Notes under the pieces: model-generated
Told to the model about the DNA's origin: nothing
The model's input: the letters and a program-made list of their open reading frames with translations, nothing else
The model's database searches: none
NCBI RefSeq assembly: GCF_003148845.1
Contig: NZ_QGHA01000005.1
Location: 180,795-244,794, forward strand
DNA length: 64,000 nucleotides
Direction of reading: 5' to 3'
Source: Mucilaginibacter oryzae
Lineage (GTDB): Bacteria > Bacteroidota > Bacteroidia > Sphingobacteriales > Sphingobacteriaceae
Translations under genes and position numbers: made by a program
In this document: positions 34,096 to 42,666 of the stretch, piece by piece
Layout: each line of letters starts with the position of its first letter
Numbering within the stretch: position 1 is the stretch's first letter

Positions 34096-34966
34096 ACAGG
34101 CTTTTGAGATATTGGTAGTAAGCGACGGTCCCGATCAGGAAACTGAGCAGGCAGTAAATGAATTTAACGGACTGTTAAATATCAGGTATTTCTGCCTGCC
34201 GGAAAAAAAGGGGCCGGCTGCGGCGCGAAACTTGGGCTGGCTTAATGCAAAAGCTGCGGTTGTAGCCTTTACCGACGATGATTGCCAGCCCGACAAGAAT
34301 TGGCTTAGGGCCATACTTGCAGAAGCTGACCCCACTAAGCCGCAGGCGTTTACCGGTCGTGTTTTTGTTCCCCGTGGACAGCGCCCTACCGACTATGAAC
34401 TTAACACAGCGGGCCTTGAAACCGCCGATTTTGTTACCGCTAATTGTGCCTGTACAAAGCAAGCCCTATTTATTACCGGCGGCTTTGATGAACGGTTTAG
34501 CATGGCCTGGCGGGAAGACAGCGACCTGGAGTTTAAACTAATCCGGTACAATATAGATATCAAAAAGATAGATCAGGCATTAGTAGTTCATCCCGTACGG
34601 CAGGCAACCTGGGGTATCAGCCTTAAAGAGCAAAAGAAAACTTTGTTTAATGCTTTACTTTATCAAAAGTTTCCATCACTTTATCGTGCTAAAATCCAAC
34701 CGCAGCCACCTGTTTTGTATTACCTGATCATTGCCTGTTTTATGATCTTTATTGCAGGATTATTTTCAGCTTCTTCTTTGCTTACCGTAATCGGGGCTAC
34801 AGGTTGGTTTGTACTTACTGCTTATTTCATTTACAGGCGGTTATACCATACCAGCCGCTCATTAAGGCATGTGGCTGAAATAGTTTTTACATCAATACTC
34901 ATCCCCTTTTATTCCATCTATTGGCAATGGTATGGCGCCTTTAAATACCGCGTTTTATTTATTTAA
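34007..34966 (+). CDS. Family 2 glycosyltransferase with C-terminal membrane helices
   Basis: A 319-residue GT2 enzyme. It starts MQISVIIPTYRRPQLLRNCL, the classical GT-A beginning, so ATG 34007 is right although it lies 89 bp inside the carbamoyltransferase gene in another frame. The DxD-type site is AFTDDDCQPD (about 87-96), and GGFDERFSMAWREDSDLEF carries the acceptor/base region. Two membrane helices (about 238-276) fix it to the inner membrane. It adds a sugar to a growing surface glycan; the donor is unknown. Confidence 0.9.
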   Translation: MQISVIIPTYRRPQLLRNCLKALQQQLLNKQAFEILVVSDGPDQETEQAVNEFNGLLNIRYFCLPEKKGPAAARNLGWLNAKAAVVAFTDDDCQPDKNWLRAILAEADPTKPQAFTGRVFVPRGQRPTDYELNTAGLETADFVTANCACTKQALFITGGFDERFSMAWREDSDLEFKLIRYNIDIKKIDQALVVHPVRQATWGISLKEQKKTLFNALLYQKFPSLYRAKIQPQPPVLYYLIIACFMIFIAGLFSASSLLTVIGATGWFVLTAYFIYRRLYHTSRSLRHVAEIVFTSILIPFYSIYWQWYGAFKYRVLFI

Positions 34967-34968
34967 AC

Positions 34969-35961
34969 ATGAAGTTACCCGTTCAGGAAATTAAGAAAAT
35001 CGGCATTTTCAGGGCGCTTCAGTTAGGCGATCTGTTATGTACCATTCCAGCCATCCGCGCGCTGCGCAATGCTTATCCCCACGCTAAAATCATTTTATTA
35101 GGTTTGCCCTGGGCTAAAGGCTTTACCGGGCGTTTCGACCGTTATTTTGATGGCTTTATCCATTTTCCGGGCTTTCCCGGATTGCCGGAACAGGATTTTG
35201 ACGCAAAGATATTTCCTGCTTTTATTGAACAAATGCAGGCAGAACAATTTGATTTGTTATTGCAGATGCAGGGTAATGGATCTGTTGTGAACCCAATGAT
35301 GGAATTATTAGGGGCAAAGCATGTAGCCGGATTTAAAACCGCCGGGCACTATGCGCCGGATAACGGGCTATTTTTAGATTATCCTGATCATGGCCCGGAA
35401 ATAGACCGGCATATCAGCTTAGTGGAGCACTTAGGATGTGCTCCGCTGGGTAATGAACTCGAGTTCCCGTTATCAGAAGCAGATATGGCTGATTTACGCA
35501 GCTTGAGTTTACCGATAGAACCGCAACGATACGTTTGTATCCATCCCGGTTCCCGCGGATCATGGCGGCAATGGCCTGTAAATTATTTTGCGGCACTTGC
35601 TGATTTTTGCATCGACCAGGGTTACAAGGCGGTAATAACCGGCATAAGGGACGAAACAGACGTCACCAATGCAGTAATCAGCCAGATGAAAAACACACCT
35701 ATCGACACCACCGGGAAAACATCGCTGGGCGCGGTTGGCGCCTTGATCAGTAACGCCGCCTTGCTTGTTTCAAACTGCACCGGCGTATCACATATCGCGG
35801 CGGCATTTAAAACCCGCAGTGTGGTGATCAGTATGGATGGCGAGCCCCATCGCTGGGGACCAATAGATACCTTCCACCACCGTACGATCAATTGGCTTAA
35901 AGTTCCTGATTTTCATGTGGTGTTCCGTGAAACTGCCGACCTGATACAGCAGACGACCTGA
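34969..35961 (+). CDS. Family 9 glycosyltransferase (heptosyltransferase type)
   Basis: A 330-residue GT-B enzyme of the GT9 family, which use ADP-heptose donors in LPS core synthesis. Signs: KIGIFRALQLGDLLCTIPAI near the start, IHPGSRGSWRQWPVNYFA mid-protein and LLVSNCTGVSHIAAAF near 270. It begins 2 bp after the GT2 stop. Its last 65 bp overlap the end of the convergent GT9 gene on the other strand. Confidence 0.92.
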   Translation: MKLPVQEIKKIGIFRALQLGDLLCTIPAIRALRNAYPHAKIILLGLPWAKGFTGRFDRYFDGFIHFPGFPGLPEQDFDAKIFPAFIEQMQAEQFDLLLQMQGNGSVVNPMMELLGAKHVAGFKTAGHYAPDNGLFLDYPDHGPEIDRHISLVEHLGCAPLGNELEFPLSEADMADLRSLSLPIEPQRYVCIHPGSRGSWRQWPVNYFAALADFCIDQGYKAVITGIRDETDVTNAVISQMKNTPIDTTGKTSLGAVGALISNAALLVSNCTGVSHIAAAFKTRSVVISMDGEPHRWGPIDTFHHRTINWLKVPDFHVVFRETADLIQQTT

Positions 35962-37030
35962 TTAAGCGGATCACATGATCTGTAATAACCGCAGGTTCGG
36001 GCATCATGGCAGGATTGGCATAAATTGTATCATCTACATAACGGATCACACCATTTTTACTTTTCAAACCATCCGGTACCGGAAATTCAATTACAGTGTT
36101 AGGCACCATCCAGGGCGTATGTTGCGGATTGGTTTGTGCATACAGAACAACTACCGGCGTGCCCACTGCGGCGGAGATGTGCGTGACACCGGTATTGACA
36201 GATAACAATAAAGAAGCACGACTAATAAGCGTTATCAGTTGCCCGATAGGGAAAAGCCCGGCTGCGTTAAAGGCGCCTGCTCCTATTTGGGTTTGCAAAC
36301 GGCTAACCAGTTCCTTTTCCCCGGCTGATCCGGTGAGCAATACCTGGTAACCTTTTGATATTATTTGCAACGCGGTTTCAATCCAAAGTTCTTCCGGAAA
36401 TTGTCTTTTAATTTCGCTTACCCCTGCGTGTAGAATGAGCCATGGCCTACCATTATCCAATCCGGTTTGCTTTAACTTTTCTGTAATTTCAGGCCATCCG
36501 GTTTCATTTACTGTCAGACTCAGACGTTTGCCGACATTTACATTACAAACGTGGTTAACCAGTTTTAAATCGCGGTCGACCTGATGATCAATGTATCGAA
36601 AGGGCTCCTCGTCCGGCACCCAATCTGTGATCAGGCCGTATGGGTTTTCGCGGCAATAGGCCAAAACCCTGGAAATTCCTGCCTGATAAGCGATCATGGC
36701 CGAAGGCAACGGGTTTTGACTGTAAACAGTAAAAATAACGGCGGCATCAAAATGATACTTTTTAAGCCGTTCAACTAATGCAAACAATGCGTCCGGGCGT
36801 TCGGTATTTGCCTGTTTAACCCAGGGCAAATCAAAAATTATGACTTCATCAATCTCAGGGATAAAGGGCGTAATGCCCGCTGCCATAGAAGATGTTAATA
36901 AGGTGATGCGGGCGTTTAACCCTTTTTTAAACTTGCGCAATGCAGGGCCGCTCATGATCAGGTCGCCCATATTATCGGGACGGATGCACAAAATATTTTT
37001 AAAGTTATCCCAGCCCGACATCTGAACCAT
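35897..37030 (-). CDS. Second family 9 glycosyltransferase (heptosyltransferase type)
   Basis: A 377-residue GT9 enzyme beginning with a short leader then NILCIRPDNMGDLIMSGPAL, with ILHAGVSEIKRQFPEELW in the middle and LLLSVNTGVTHISAAVGTPV for nucleotide binding. It is the last gene of the minus-strand arm and overlaps the upstream GmhB-type gene by 26 bp. Two GT9 enzymes together with a heptose phosphatase suggest that this cluster builds a heptose-containing glycan. Confidence 0.92.
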   Translation of the reverse strand: MVQMSGWDNFKNILCIRPDNMGDLIMSGPALRKFKKGLNARITLLTSSMAAGITPFIPEIDEVIIFDLPWVKQANTERPDALFALVERLKKYHFDAAVIFTVYSQNPLPSAMIAYQAGISRVLAYCRENPYGLITDWVPDEEPFRYIDHQVDRDLKLVNHVCNVNVGKRLSLTVNETGWPEITEKLKQTGLDNGRPWLILHAGVSEIKRQFPEELWIETALQIISKGYQVLLTGSAGEKELVSRLQTQIGAGAFNAAGLFPIGQLITLISRASLLLSVNTGVTHISAAVGTPVVVLYAQTNPQHTPWMVPNTVIEFPVPDGLKSKNGVIRYVDDTIYANPAMMPEPAVITDHVIRLIRSSAVSGRQFHGTPHENQEL

Positions 37031-37580
37031 AATTTAAGATGTAAGCAGCCGCTTCGTTAACATTTCTGCAGCTAAATCCCGGTTGCCTGTATGGCCCTTC
37101 AAGCCATTCGGTTTCATTTCCGTTATCAACTAAAATACTTTTGCATCCGGCACGGTTACCGGCTTCCACATCGTTAAGGATATCACCAATCATCCAGCAG
37201 TGATCAAGATCAAGTTGATGGTCCCGGGCCGCCTTTAGCAGCATTCCCGGCATTGGCTTGCGGCAATCGCAGTTTATGCTATAACCGGTGTTGGTTCCTT
37301 CGGGGTGATGCGGGCAGTAATAAAAGGCTTCAAGCCTCACGGCCTCTGCTTCAAAAAGTTTATACAGTCGTTTCATCGCCAATAAAAACTCAGCTTCACT
37401 AAAATATCCCTTCGCGATGCCTGATTGATTGGAAATAACAATTAGTTTATAGCCCGCTGCTGCCAGCATTCGTAAGCCTTCTGTGCAATTATCAGCCAGG
37501 CTGATTTTATCAGGATCGACATTGTAAGGGATATCCGGTATCAGCGTGCCATCTTTGTCTAAAAAAACAGCTCTGTTCAT
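37005..37580 (-). CDS. gmhB: D-glycero-D-manno-heptose 1,7-bisphosphate 7-phosphatase-like HAD enzyme
   Basis: A 191-residue HAD phosphatase of the GmhB/HisB type, needed to make ADP-heptose. Start ATG 37580 gives MNRAVFLDKDGTLIPDIPYN, with the nucleophile in DKDGT. Motif 2 is VISNQSGIAKGYF; the zinc loop is YYCPHHPEGTN and NCDCRKP; the last motif is MIGDILNDVEAGNRAG. A nine-residue longer frame lacks homology. It starts one base away from the stop of the upstream GT4 gene. Histidinol-phosphate phosphatase is an alternative, less likely here. Confidence 0.88.
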   Translation of the reverse strand: MNRAVFLDKDGTLIPDIPYNVDPDKISLADNCTEGLRMLAAAGYKLIVISNQSGIAKGYFSEAEFLLAMKRLYKLFEAEAVRLEAFYYCPHHPEGTNTGYSINCDCRKPMPGMLLKAARDHQLDLDHCWMIGDILNDVEAGNRAGCKSILVDNGNETEWLEGPYRQPGFSCRNVNEAAAYILNYGSDVGLG

Positions 37581-37581
37581 A

Positions 37582-38874
37582 TCACGCAGCTTCAATACGG
37601 GTGGCATTTTTACGGGCGAACGGATTTGCCGTTTTCCTTAATGTAACCTTATAAACCTTTTGAATTTCCTGGGCCACCTTTTTCCAGGTAAAGTTAGCGT
37701 TTACGTGCTTTAATGCATTTCGGCCCATTTCGCTTAAAACACGTTCATCGGTCACAAGTTCATCTATCTTTTGTGCAAGTGCTTCCGCGTTTTTAGGCGG
37801 CACAAGTGCGCCCGTAACGCCATCAATCACACTGTATTTAATTCCCCCTACGTCAGATCCTATAACCGGTGTACCGCAAGCCATAGCCTCAAGCGGTGTA
37901 ATGCCAAAAGGCTCATACCAGGGCGTGGTGATAAAAACATCTGCGGCAGCGTAATAAAACTTTAAATACTCGCGGCTTTTCCTGCCTGCAAACTGTACTT
38001 TATCAGCAACTCCTAAAAAGGCGGCCAGGTCTGATAACCTTTTATACTCGGCGCATGATGATTCGGTCACATCATCCTTATCGCCCCCAACAATAAGCAG
38101 TTTTACTTTTTCAGCGCTTTTATCGCTTAATGAAGCTAACGAGCGGATCACGTTATCGATGCCTTTGCGCGGCACCATACGGCCAAGTTGCAGCAATACT
38201 TTTTCATCAGGGTTTATCTGAAGCATTTTGCGCGCTATATCCCTGTTAACCGGATGAAACTCTGTTTGGCTAAAACCGCATGGTACGATGGCGATTTTGC
38301 CGGGATCGGCCTGGTAAAGTTCAATGAGGTCTTCCCTGTCCTGCGGGCACTCTGCAATGATCTGATCAGCTTCTTTACAAAGCACCGTTTCTATATTGAG
38401 GCGTTCTGCAGGGAACAGATCTTTTTCCTTTTGATGTAAACGCCTTACGCGCCCGAGCGCGTGAAAGGTGATGACAAACGGAATCTGCATTTTCAACTTG
38501 AGTTTCATGGCAACCAGGCCCGACATGAAAAAGTTTGCATGTACAAGATCGTAACTCAATTTTTCTGTATTGATAAAACTGCGCATCCAACCGGCAAATT
38601 CGGGCATATAGGACAGAATCTCTTCTTTCGGAATTACTTTTGCCGGTCCGGCCTGCACATGAATAACCCGGATATTTGGCACCCAATCCACTATGGTTTG
38701 CACGCTGTTATCTTCCCGCCGGGTATAAATATCAATAGAATGCCCCTCGTCGGCCAGGTGTTTTGCCAGTTGTGCCACATATACATTCTGGCCGCCGGTA
38801 TCTACGCCGCCAAGGTAAGCCAATGGCGAGGCATGCTCACTGATAAAGGCTATTTTTTGGGGGTTATTATTCAT
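37582..38874 (-). CDS. Family 4 glycosyltransferase (sucrose-synthase-like)
   Basis: A 430-residue GT-B enzyme. The N-terminal donor-acceptor loop is FISEHASPLAYLGGVDTGGQ, as in GT4 enzymes related to sucrose-phosphate synthase. The C-terminal nucleotide-sugar site is TTPWYEPFGITPLEAMACGTP with the paired glutamates. Cytoplasmic. It overlaps the upstream GT gene by 8 bp and is followed closely by gmhB, so the minus-strand arm is one operon. Confidence 0.92.
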   Translation of the reverse strand: MNNNPQKIAFISEHASPLAYLGGVDTGGQNVYVAQLAKHLADEGHSIDIYTRREDNSVQTIVDWVPNIRVIHVQAGPAKVIPKEEILSYMPEFAGWMRSFINTEKLSYDLVHANFFMSGLVAMKLKLKMQIPFVITFHALGRVRRLHQKEKDLFPAERLNIETVLCKEADQIIAECPQDREDLIELYQADPGKIAIVPCGFSQTEFHPVNRDIARKMLQINPDEKVLLQLGRMVPRKGIDNVIRSLASLSDKSAEKVKLLIVGGDKDDVTESSCAEYKRLSDLAAFLGVADKVQFAGRKSREYLKFYYAAADVFITTPWYEPFGITPLEAMACGTPVIGSDVGGIKYSVIDGVTGALVPPKNAEALAQKIDELVTDERVLSEMGRNALKHVNANFTWKKVAQEIQKVYKVTLRKTANPFARKNATRIEAA

Positions 38875-39841
38875 GATAGATCAGTTTTGTTTCAGTATCT
38901 ATAAGCCCTGAACGGCTGCTTACTTTTTCAAATAACTTCTCCCAATTGGCCGTAAAACGGTTGATATTAAAACGAGCTAATGCTGTTTCACGTCCCTTTG
39001 CACCAATCGTGGCGGCGAGTTCAGGATCATGAAGCAATTGCTGCATTTTTTCAACCAAATAATCCAAATCGGTGTGGATAAAGCCGTTTACACCATTATC
39101 AATTACAGCAGCTAACTCGGTAGTGGCAAGACCTACAACAGGGATGCCCATCATCATGGCTTCGCATATAGCCAACCCCAGGCTTGTGTACCTGATAGGG
39201 TTAAAAAAGAAACGATAATTTGATTGAAATGCCGGAAGTTGAGGGTGCAGCACCTCGCCAAGCCCCCATTCGCCGGTTCCCATACCTACCAGGTCTACAG
39301 GGATCTTCTCTTTTACGGTTTTAAAAACATCAAAACCTAGTAAGCGCCCGCGCGTAGGCAGGTTGTTGATCACTACTATCCCTTTGGCAAGTTCGCCGCT
39401 GTAAATTGCGCCGTGATCTGTAACGCCATGTTCTATAACCATTGTAGGCGTATCGCCGCAATCCCACATCAAACGGTTAAAATGAGTTACATGTACAAGG
39501 GTGATCTCGGGGTTGTTGATTAAATGCCTGGTATCGGTTGGATGCAGGCGCGGCGGATCGTGCTCAAGGTAGATCGCCGGCAACGCACGTTGCTTTTCAG
39601 ACAGGATCTCGTATTGATCCAAAAGATAATTTTGATTGGTTTGAAAAAGGATGCAATCAAATTCATGGAGCTTTACCTCTTCATGCGGTATTTCAATAAC
39701 GTTGGGGCCGAAAGGGAAGGTTTCTCCCCGCCCGTAATACCCCTCTCCCTTTTCGGCCCTCGTAGGGATATAAATGTCATGGTTAACCTGCGATAAATAA
39801 AACAGGTAACTTCCATGTATGTGCCAGGTAAATATCTTCAT
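38867..39841 (-). CDS. Glycosyltransferase (GT4-like)
   Basis: A 324-residue glycosyltransferase, first gene of the minus-strand arm. The N-terminal domain is short and divergent (MKIFTWHIHGSYLFYLSQVN); the C-terminal half has the GT4 donor site in YTSLGLAICEAMMMGIPVVG. The N-terminal oddness may mean an unusual acceptor. A strong hairpin lies 10-49 bp upstream of its ATG. Confidence 0.85.
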   Translation of the reverse strand: MKIFTWHIHGSYLFYLSQVNHDIYIPTRAEKGEGYYGRGETFPFGPNVIEIPHEEVKLHEFDCILFQTNQNYLLDQYEILSEKQRALPAIYLEHDPPRLHPTDTRHLINNPEITLVHVTHFNRLMWDCGDTPTMVIEHGVTDHGAIYSGELAKGIVVINNLPTRGRLLGFDVFKTVKEKIPVDLVGMGTGEWGLGEVLHPQLPAFQSNYRFFFNPIRYTSLGLAICEAMMMGIPVVGLATTELAAVIDNGVNGFIHTDLDYLVEKMQQLLHDPELAATIGAKGRETALARFNINRFTANWEKLFEKVSSRSGLIDTETKLIYHE

Positions 39842-39850
39842 GTCGTTTTT

Positions 39851-39890
39851 TGTCAGAAGCGTTTCTATTTGTTAAAACGCTTCAATGACA
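39851..39890 (-). promoter_or_regulatory. Stem-loop just upstream of glycosyltransferase start
   Basis: GAAGCGTTT (39856-39864) and AAACGCTTC (39875-39883) are perfect inverted copies around a 10-nt loop, extended by TGTCA and TGACA outside. It begins 10 bases before the ATG at 39841, so in the mRNA it could hide the ribosome site, or as DNA it could be an operator. The same core recurs at 40077-40104. Confidence 0.55.
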
Positions 39891-40317
39891 ACATGACATA
39901 AACGGTTACTGTTTGTACGGTATATACGTGAAAACCCGGTGTAAAGTACCTGTTATAGTTTATTTAATTTTGATAGACCGTGACCGGCAGACCGCTTGCC
40001 AATGTCTATCTTCAATTTAATTTTTAACTAAAAATTAAATACTAACAACTGAATTTACCGTGGAATTTTTACCGTGGAAGCGTTCCACATTTTGGGGAAA
40101 CGCTGATTATAGACACCATTAACAGATTTTCATTGTTTAAGCTTACAATGTGGCGTAAATTGTAATAATGGTATTTTTTGGAATTTAGTAAACAATTAAG
40201 AAAAAAATTGATTATCTAATTAATAACACTTCGATTTAATACCATTCCGATACGGGCCGGCTTTCCGGCAATTATTTGCCGAACCAATATTCCAAAAATA
40301 TTTTGTTAAAAAACGAT
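39891..40317. promoter_or_regulatory. Regulatory intergenic region with repeated ACCGTGGAA and GAAGCGTT motifs
   Basis: Divergent promoter region between the glycan cluster and a LuxR-type regulator. TTTACCGTGGAA occurs at 40054 and again, as TTTACCG-like TTTTACCGTGGAA, 16 bp later. GTGGAA-GCG-TTCCAC (40074-40088) is a perfect palindrome, and an overlapping GCGTTCC...GGAAACGC can pair instead. Nearer the regulator, CGGCAA-TTAT-TTGCCG (40266-40281) is another palindrome. No gene fits in this stretch. Confidence 0.5.
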
Positions 40318-41001
40318 ATGATACGTGTGTTAATAGCTGACGGTAATGAACATACTTTAGCCGGTGTAAAAAACTTGTTGAGTGATGAGCCGGAATTTGA
40401 AGTACTTTCCCAGGCATCAGACGGAGAAAGCGTGCTCGAACTGATCAGCGCAGGCGTAACGCCCGATATAGTACTTACCGATGTGCACCTGCCCCGAATA
40501 AATGGCATTTTAATAGCCGAACAGATCAGTCGGCATTTCCCTTTCATCAAAACAATCATGTTTACCACCGAAGACCAGGAACAATACCTTATTGACGGGT
40601 TTAAATCAGGGATAAAAAGCTATTTAAGCAAACTGGTTGGCCGGGAGGAATTAATTTTTGCCATCAGGCAGGTTAACCAGGGCAAATACTATATATGTAC
40701 GCTACTGGCATCAAGGCTTACGCTCCTCTTTTTAAAAGGAACTGAAGCGGCGTCGCTTATAGTTGAGCCAAACATCGAATTTTCGGGACGGGAAATGGAG
40801 GTGTTGCGATTGATTTCTGATGGATGTACCAACCAGGAAATTGCCGACCAACTGTTTACCAGCAGACGAACCGTGGAAGGCCACCGGCAAGCCATGATCA
40901 ATAAAACCGGTGTGCGCAACACGCCCGCACTGGTTAAATATGCTATGCGCTACAATTTGATGAAAACGCGGGAAGACACCACTCGCAGCGCAAGTAGGTA
41001 A
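40318..41001 (+). CDS. NarL/LuxR-family response regulator
   Basis: A 227-residue two-domain regulator. Receiver domain 1-120: phosphorylation site D55 (IVLTDVHLP), switch Thr in MFTTED, Lys in SYLSKL; the N-terminal acidic pair is reduced to IADGNE, with only one Asp. The C-terminal LuxR helix-turn-helix is REMEVLRLISDGCTNQEIAD and on to VEGHRQAM. Start ATG 40318 follows a palindrome at 40266-40281. No partner kinase is adjacent; it may control the divergent glycan cluster. Confidence 0.92.
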   Translation: MIRVLIADGNEHTLAGVKNLLSDEPEFEVLSQASDGESVLELISAGVTPDIVLTDVHLPRINGILIAEQISRHFPFIKTIMFTTEDQEQYLIDGFKSGIKSYLSKLVGREELIFAIRQVNQGKYYICTLLASRLTLLFLKGTEAASLIVEPNIEFSGREMEVLRLISDGCTNQEIADQLFTSRRTVEGHRQAMINKTGVRNTPALVKYAMRYNLMKTREDTTRSASR

Positions 41002-41028
41002 ACTATTGGATATTAGATAGCTATCACT

Positions 41029-41181
41029 ATGAAAACTCTTAAACATAAGATCGCACTCGCTCTTATCGTTGCCTTTGCGTTGCCAATAGCCTTCCTGTCC
41101 GCTCATAATTGGTTCAGAAAAAAAGATGAACAAACAAAAAAGAAGCAGGCAACGGTTTGCGGCCGAACGGCCAAATCCTGA
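41029..41181 (+). CDS. Small membrane or exported protein (50 aa)
   Basis: ATG 41029 encodes MKTLKHKIALALIVAFALPI, a hydrophobic signal or anchor, followed by FLSAHNWFRKKDEQTKKKQ, a basic tail, and ends at TGA 41181. It is 27 bp after the response regulator gene, perhaps in the same transcript. Unknown function. Confidence 0.5.
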   Translation: MKTLKHKIALALIVAFALPIAFLSAHNWFRKKDEQTKKKQATVCGRTAKS

Positions 41182-41283
41182 TTATCAAGAGTACCGAACC
41201 TTTGTCCCTGCCGAAACAGAACAATTCGTTAACATAAAATAAAGACGGCCTTTCGGCAGCCTTTGTTATTTCAAGTAATTCAA

Positions 41284-42018
41284 ATGATTAACTGGCATAT
41301 CGGTTGCTCCGGTTTTTACTATAAACATTGGCGCGGTACATTCTATCCTGATCATTTACCGCAAAGGCGATGGTTTGAGTTTTATGCGGGGAAGTTTAGT
41401 ACGCTTGAACTTAACGTTACCTTTTATCGCTTTCCGCAGGTATCTTTCCTTAAAAACTGGCATGAGCAGGCGCCTGCAGATTTCCGGTTTTCGGTAAAAG
41501 CGCCGAGAGCGATTACCCACTTTAAGCAATTTCATGATACCGCAGATTTGCTGAGCAGTTTTTATGATACCACAAGGGAGGGATTGCAGGAAAAACTCGG
41601 CCCCATTCTCTTTCAGCTGCCGACACGATTGGCTTACGCGGAAGACCGGCTCGAGCGGATCATGAGCCAAATGGATCCGGGCTTCAGCAATGTGATCGAA
41701 TTTCGCCACCCCAGTTGGTGGCAGCCAAAAGTTTATGAACGCCTGGCAAAACAGGATGTAGCATTTTGCGGGATGAGCCATCCCAACCTGCCAAACCAGT
41801 TAATCGCTAATACAGCAACGATTTATTACCGGTTTCATGGTGTTCCGGATTTATACCGCTCGGCATATCCGGAGCAAAGCTTACAACAATTTGCTGATGA
41901 AGTGCAGGAAAATCCAAAGATAAAAGAAGCCTGGTGTTATTTCAATAATGACGCGGCAGTAGCCGCTATCCCGGATGCCTTAAATCTTTCAAGATTTGCG
42001 GTGACGGATAAGCAGTAG
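41284..42018 (+). CDS. DUF72 domain protein (YecE family)
   Basis: A 244-residue TIM-barrel protein of the DUF72/YecE family. It starts MINWHIGCSGFYYKHWRGTF, the family opening, with ELNVTFYRFP and FRFSVKAPRAITHFK following and a late WCYFNNDAAVAAIPDAL. ATG 41284 is preferred; the longer frame uses a TTG seven codons earlier. Its biochemical role is not known. A weak stem (AAGCCT...AGGGCTT, 42076-42093) may end its transcript. Confidence 0.9.
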   Translation: MINWHIGCSGFYYKHWRGTFYPDHLPQRRWFEFYAGKFSTLELNVTFYRFPQVSFLKNWHEQAPADFRFSVKAPRAITHFKQFHDTADLLSSFYDTTREGLQEKLGPILFQLPTRLAYAEDRLERIMSQMDPGFSNVIEFRHPSWWQPKVYERLAKQDVAFCGMSHPNLPNQLIANTATIYYRFHGVPDLYRSAYPEQSLQQFADEVQENPKIKEAWCYFNNDAAVAAIPDALNLSRFAVTDKQ

Positions 42019-42204
42019 CTTGCTCCCGACAGTGTTCTTACCTGTGGCTAAACGCCGCTTCCCTGAAACGGAAACAAGCCTAAAAAAGGGCTTACAATTA
42101 CTTGCATATACTTTAAATTCATTTCGTAACCTGAACTTAATCAATCATTCGCCGAAAAGAAAAAACAACCATACAGCCAATCAACTATTCATTACTTTTA
42201 CAAC

Positions 42205-42666
42205 ATGAAAACAGCGCTTTTCCCTGGGTCGTTTGACCCGATTACCAAGGCACACGTTGATATTGTAAAACGCTCGGTTGAATTATTTGATAAATTTTAT
42301 ATCGGCATTGGTGTAAACAGCAGTAAAAAGGGCCTGCTGACTATCGAACAACGTGAGCAGATGATCAGGGCGGTTTTTGCGCACGACGAGCGCATCCATG
42401 TAATAGCCTATGAGGGGTTAACGGTTGATTTTTGCAAAAGCATAGGTGCCGCCTACATGATCAGGGGAATCCGTACCGTATCTGATTTTGAATACGAAAA
42501 AGCCATCGCCCAGATGAACCACTCGCTGGCACCCGATATCGAAAGCATTTTTATAGTAAGTAAACCAGGCTATTCATCCATCAGTTCAACCATTGTACGC
42601 GAAATAATCCGGTACAGCGGCGATGTAAGCCAGTTTATTCCGAAAGAGGCATTACCTTATTTGTAA
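42205..42666 (+). CDS. coaD: Phosphopantetheine adenylyltransferase
   Basis: A 153-residue CoaD, the fourth step of coenzyme A synthesis (4'-phosphopantetheine + ATP to dephospho-CoA). Nucleotidyltransferase motif FPGSFDPITKAH near the start, RGIRTVSDFEYE around 89-100 and YSSISSTIVREI near 125-136. The motif reads TKAH where many family members have TNGH, keeping the catalytic His. A TACTTTTA element ends 4 bp before ATG. The 3' end overlaps the convergent NUDIX gene by 32 bp. Confidence 0.96.
   Translation: MKTALFPGSFDPITKAHVDIVKRSVELFDKFYIGIGVNSSKKGLLTIEQREQMIRAVFAHDERIHVIAYEGLTVDFCKSIGAAYMIRGIRTVSDFEYEKAIAQMNHSLAPDIESIFIVSKPGYSSISSTIVREIIRYSGDVSQFIPKEALPYL

Noticed and set aside
42020-42208. 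62-residue frame between the DUF72 gene and coaD
   Set aside because: Composition is not protein-like, it overlaps the coaD promoter region and start, and it has no ribosome site or family.
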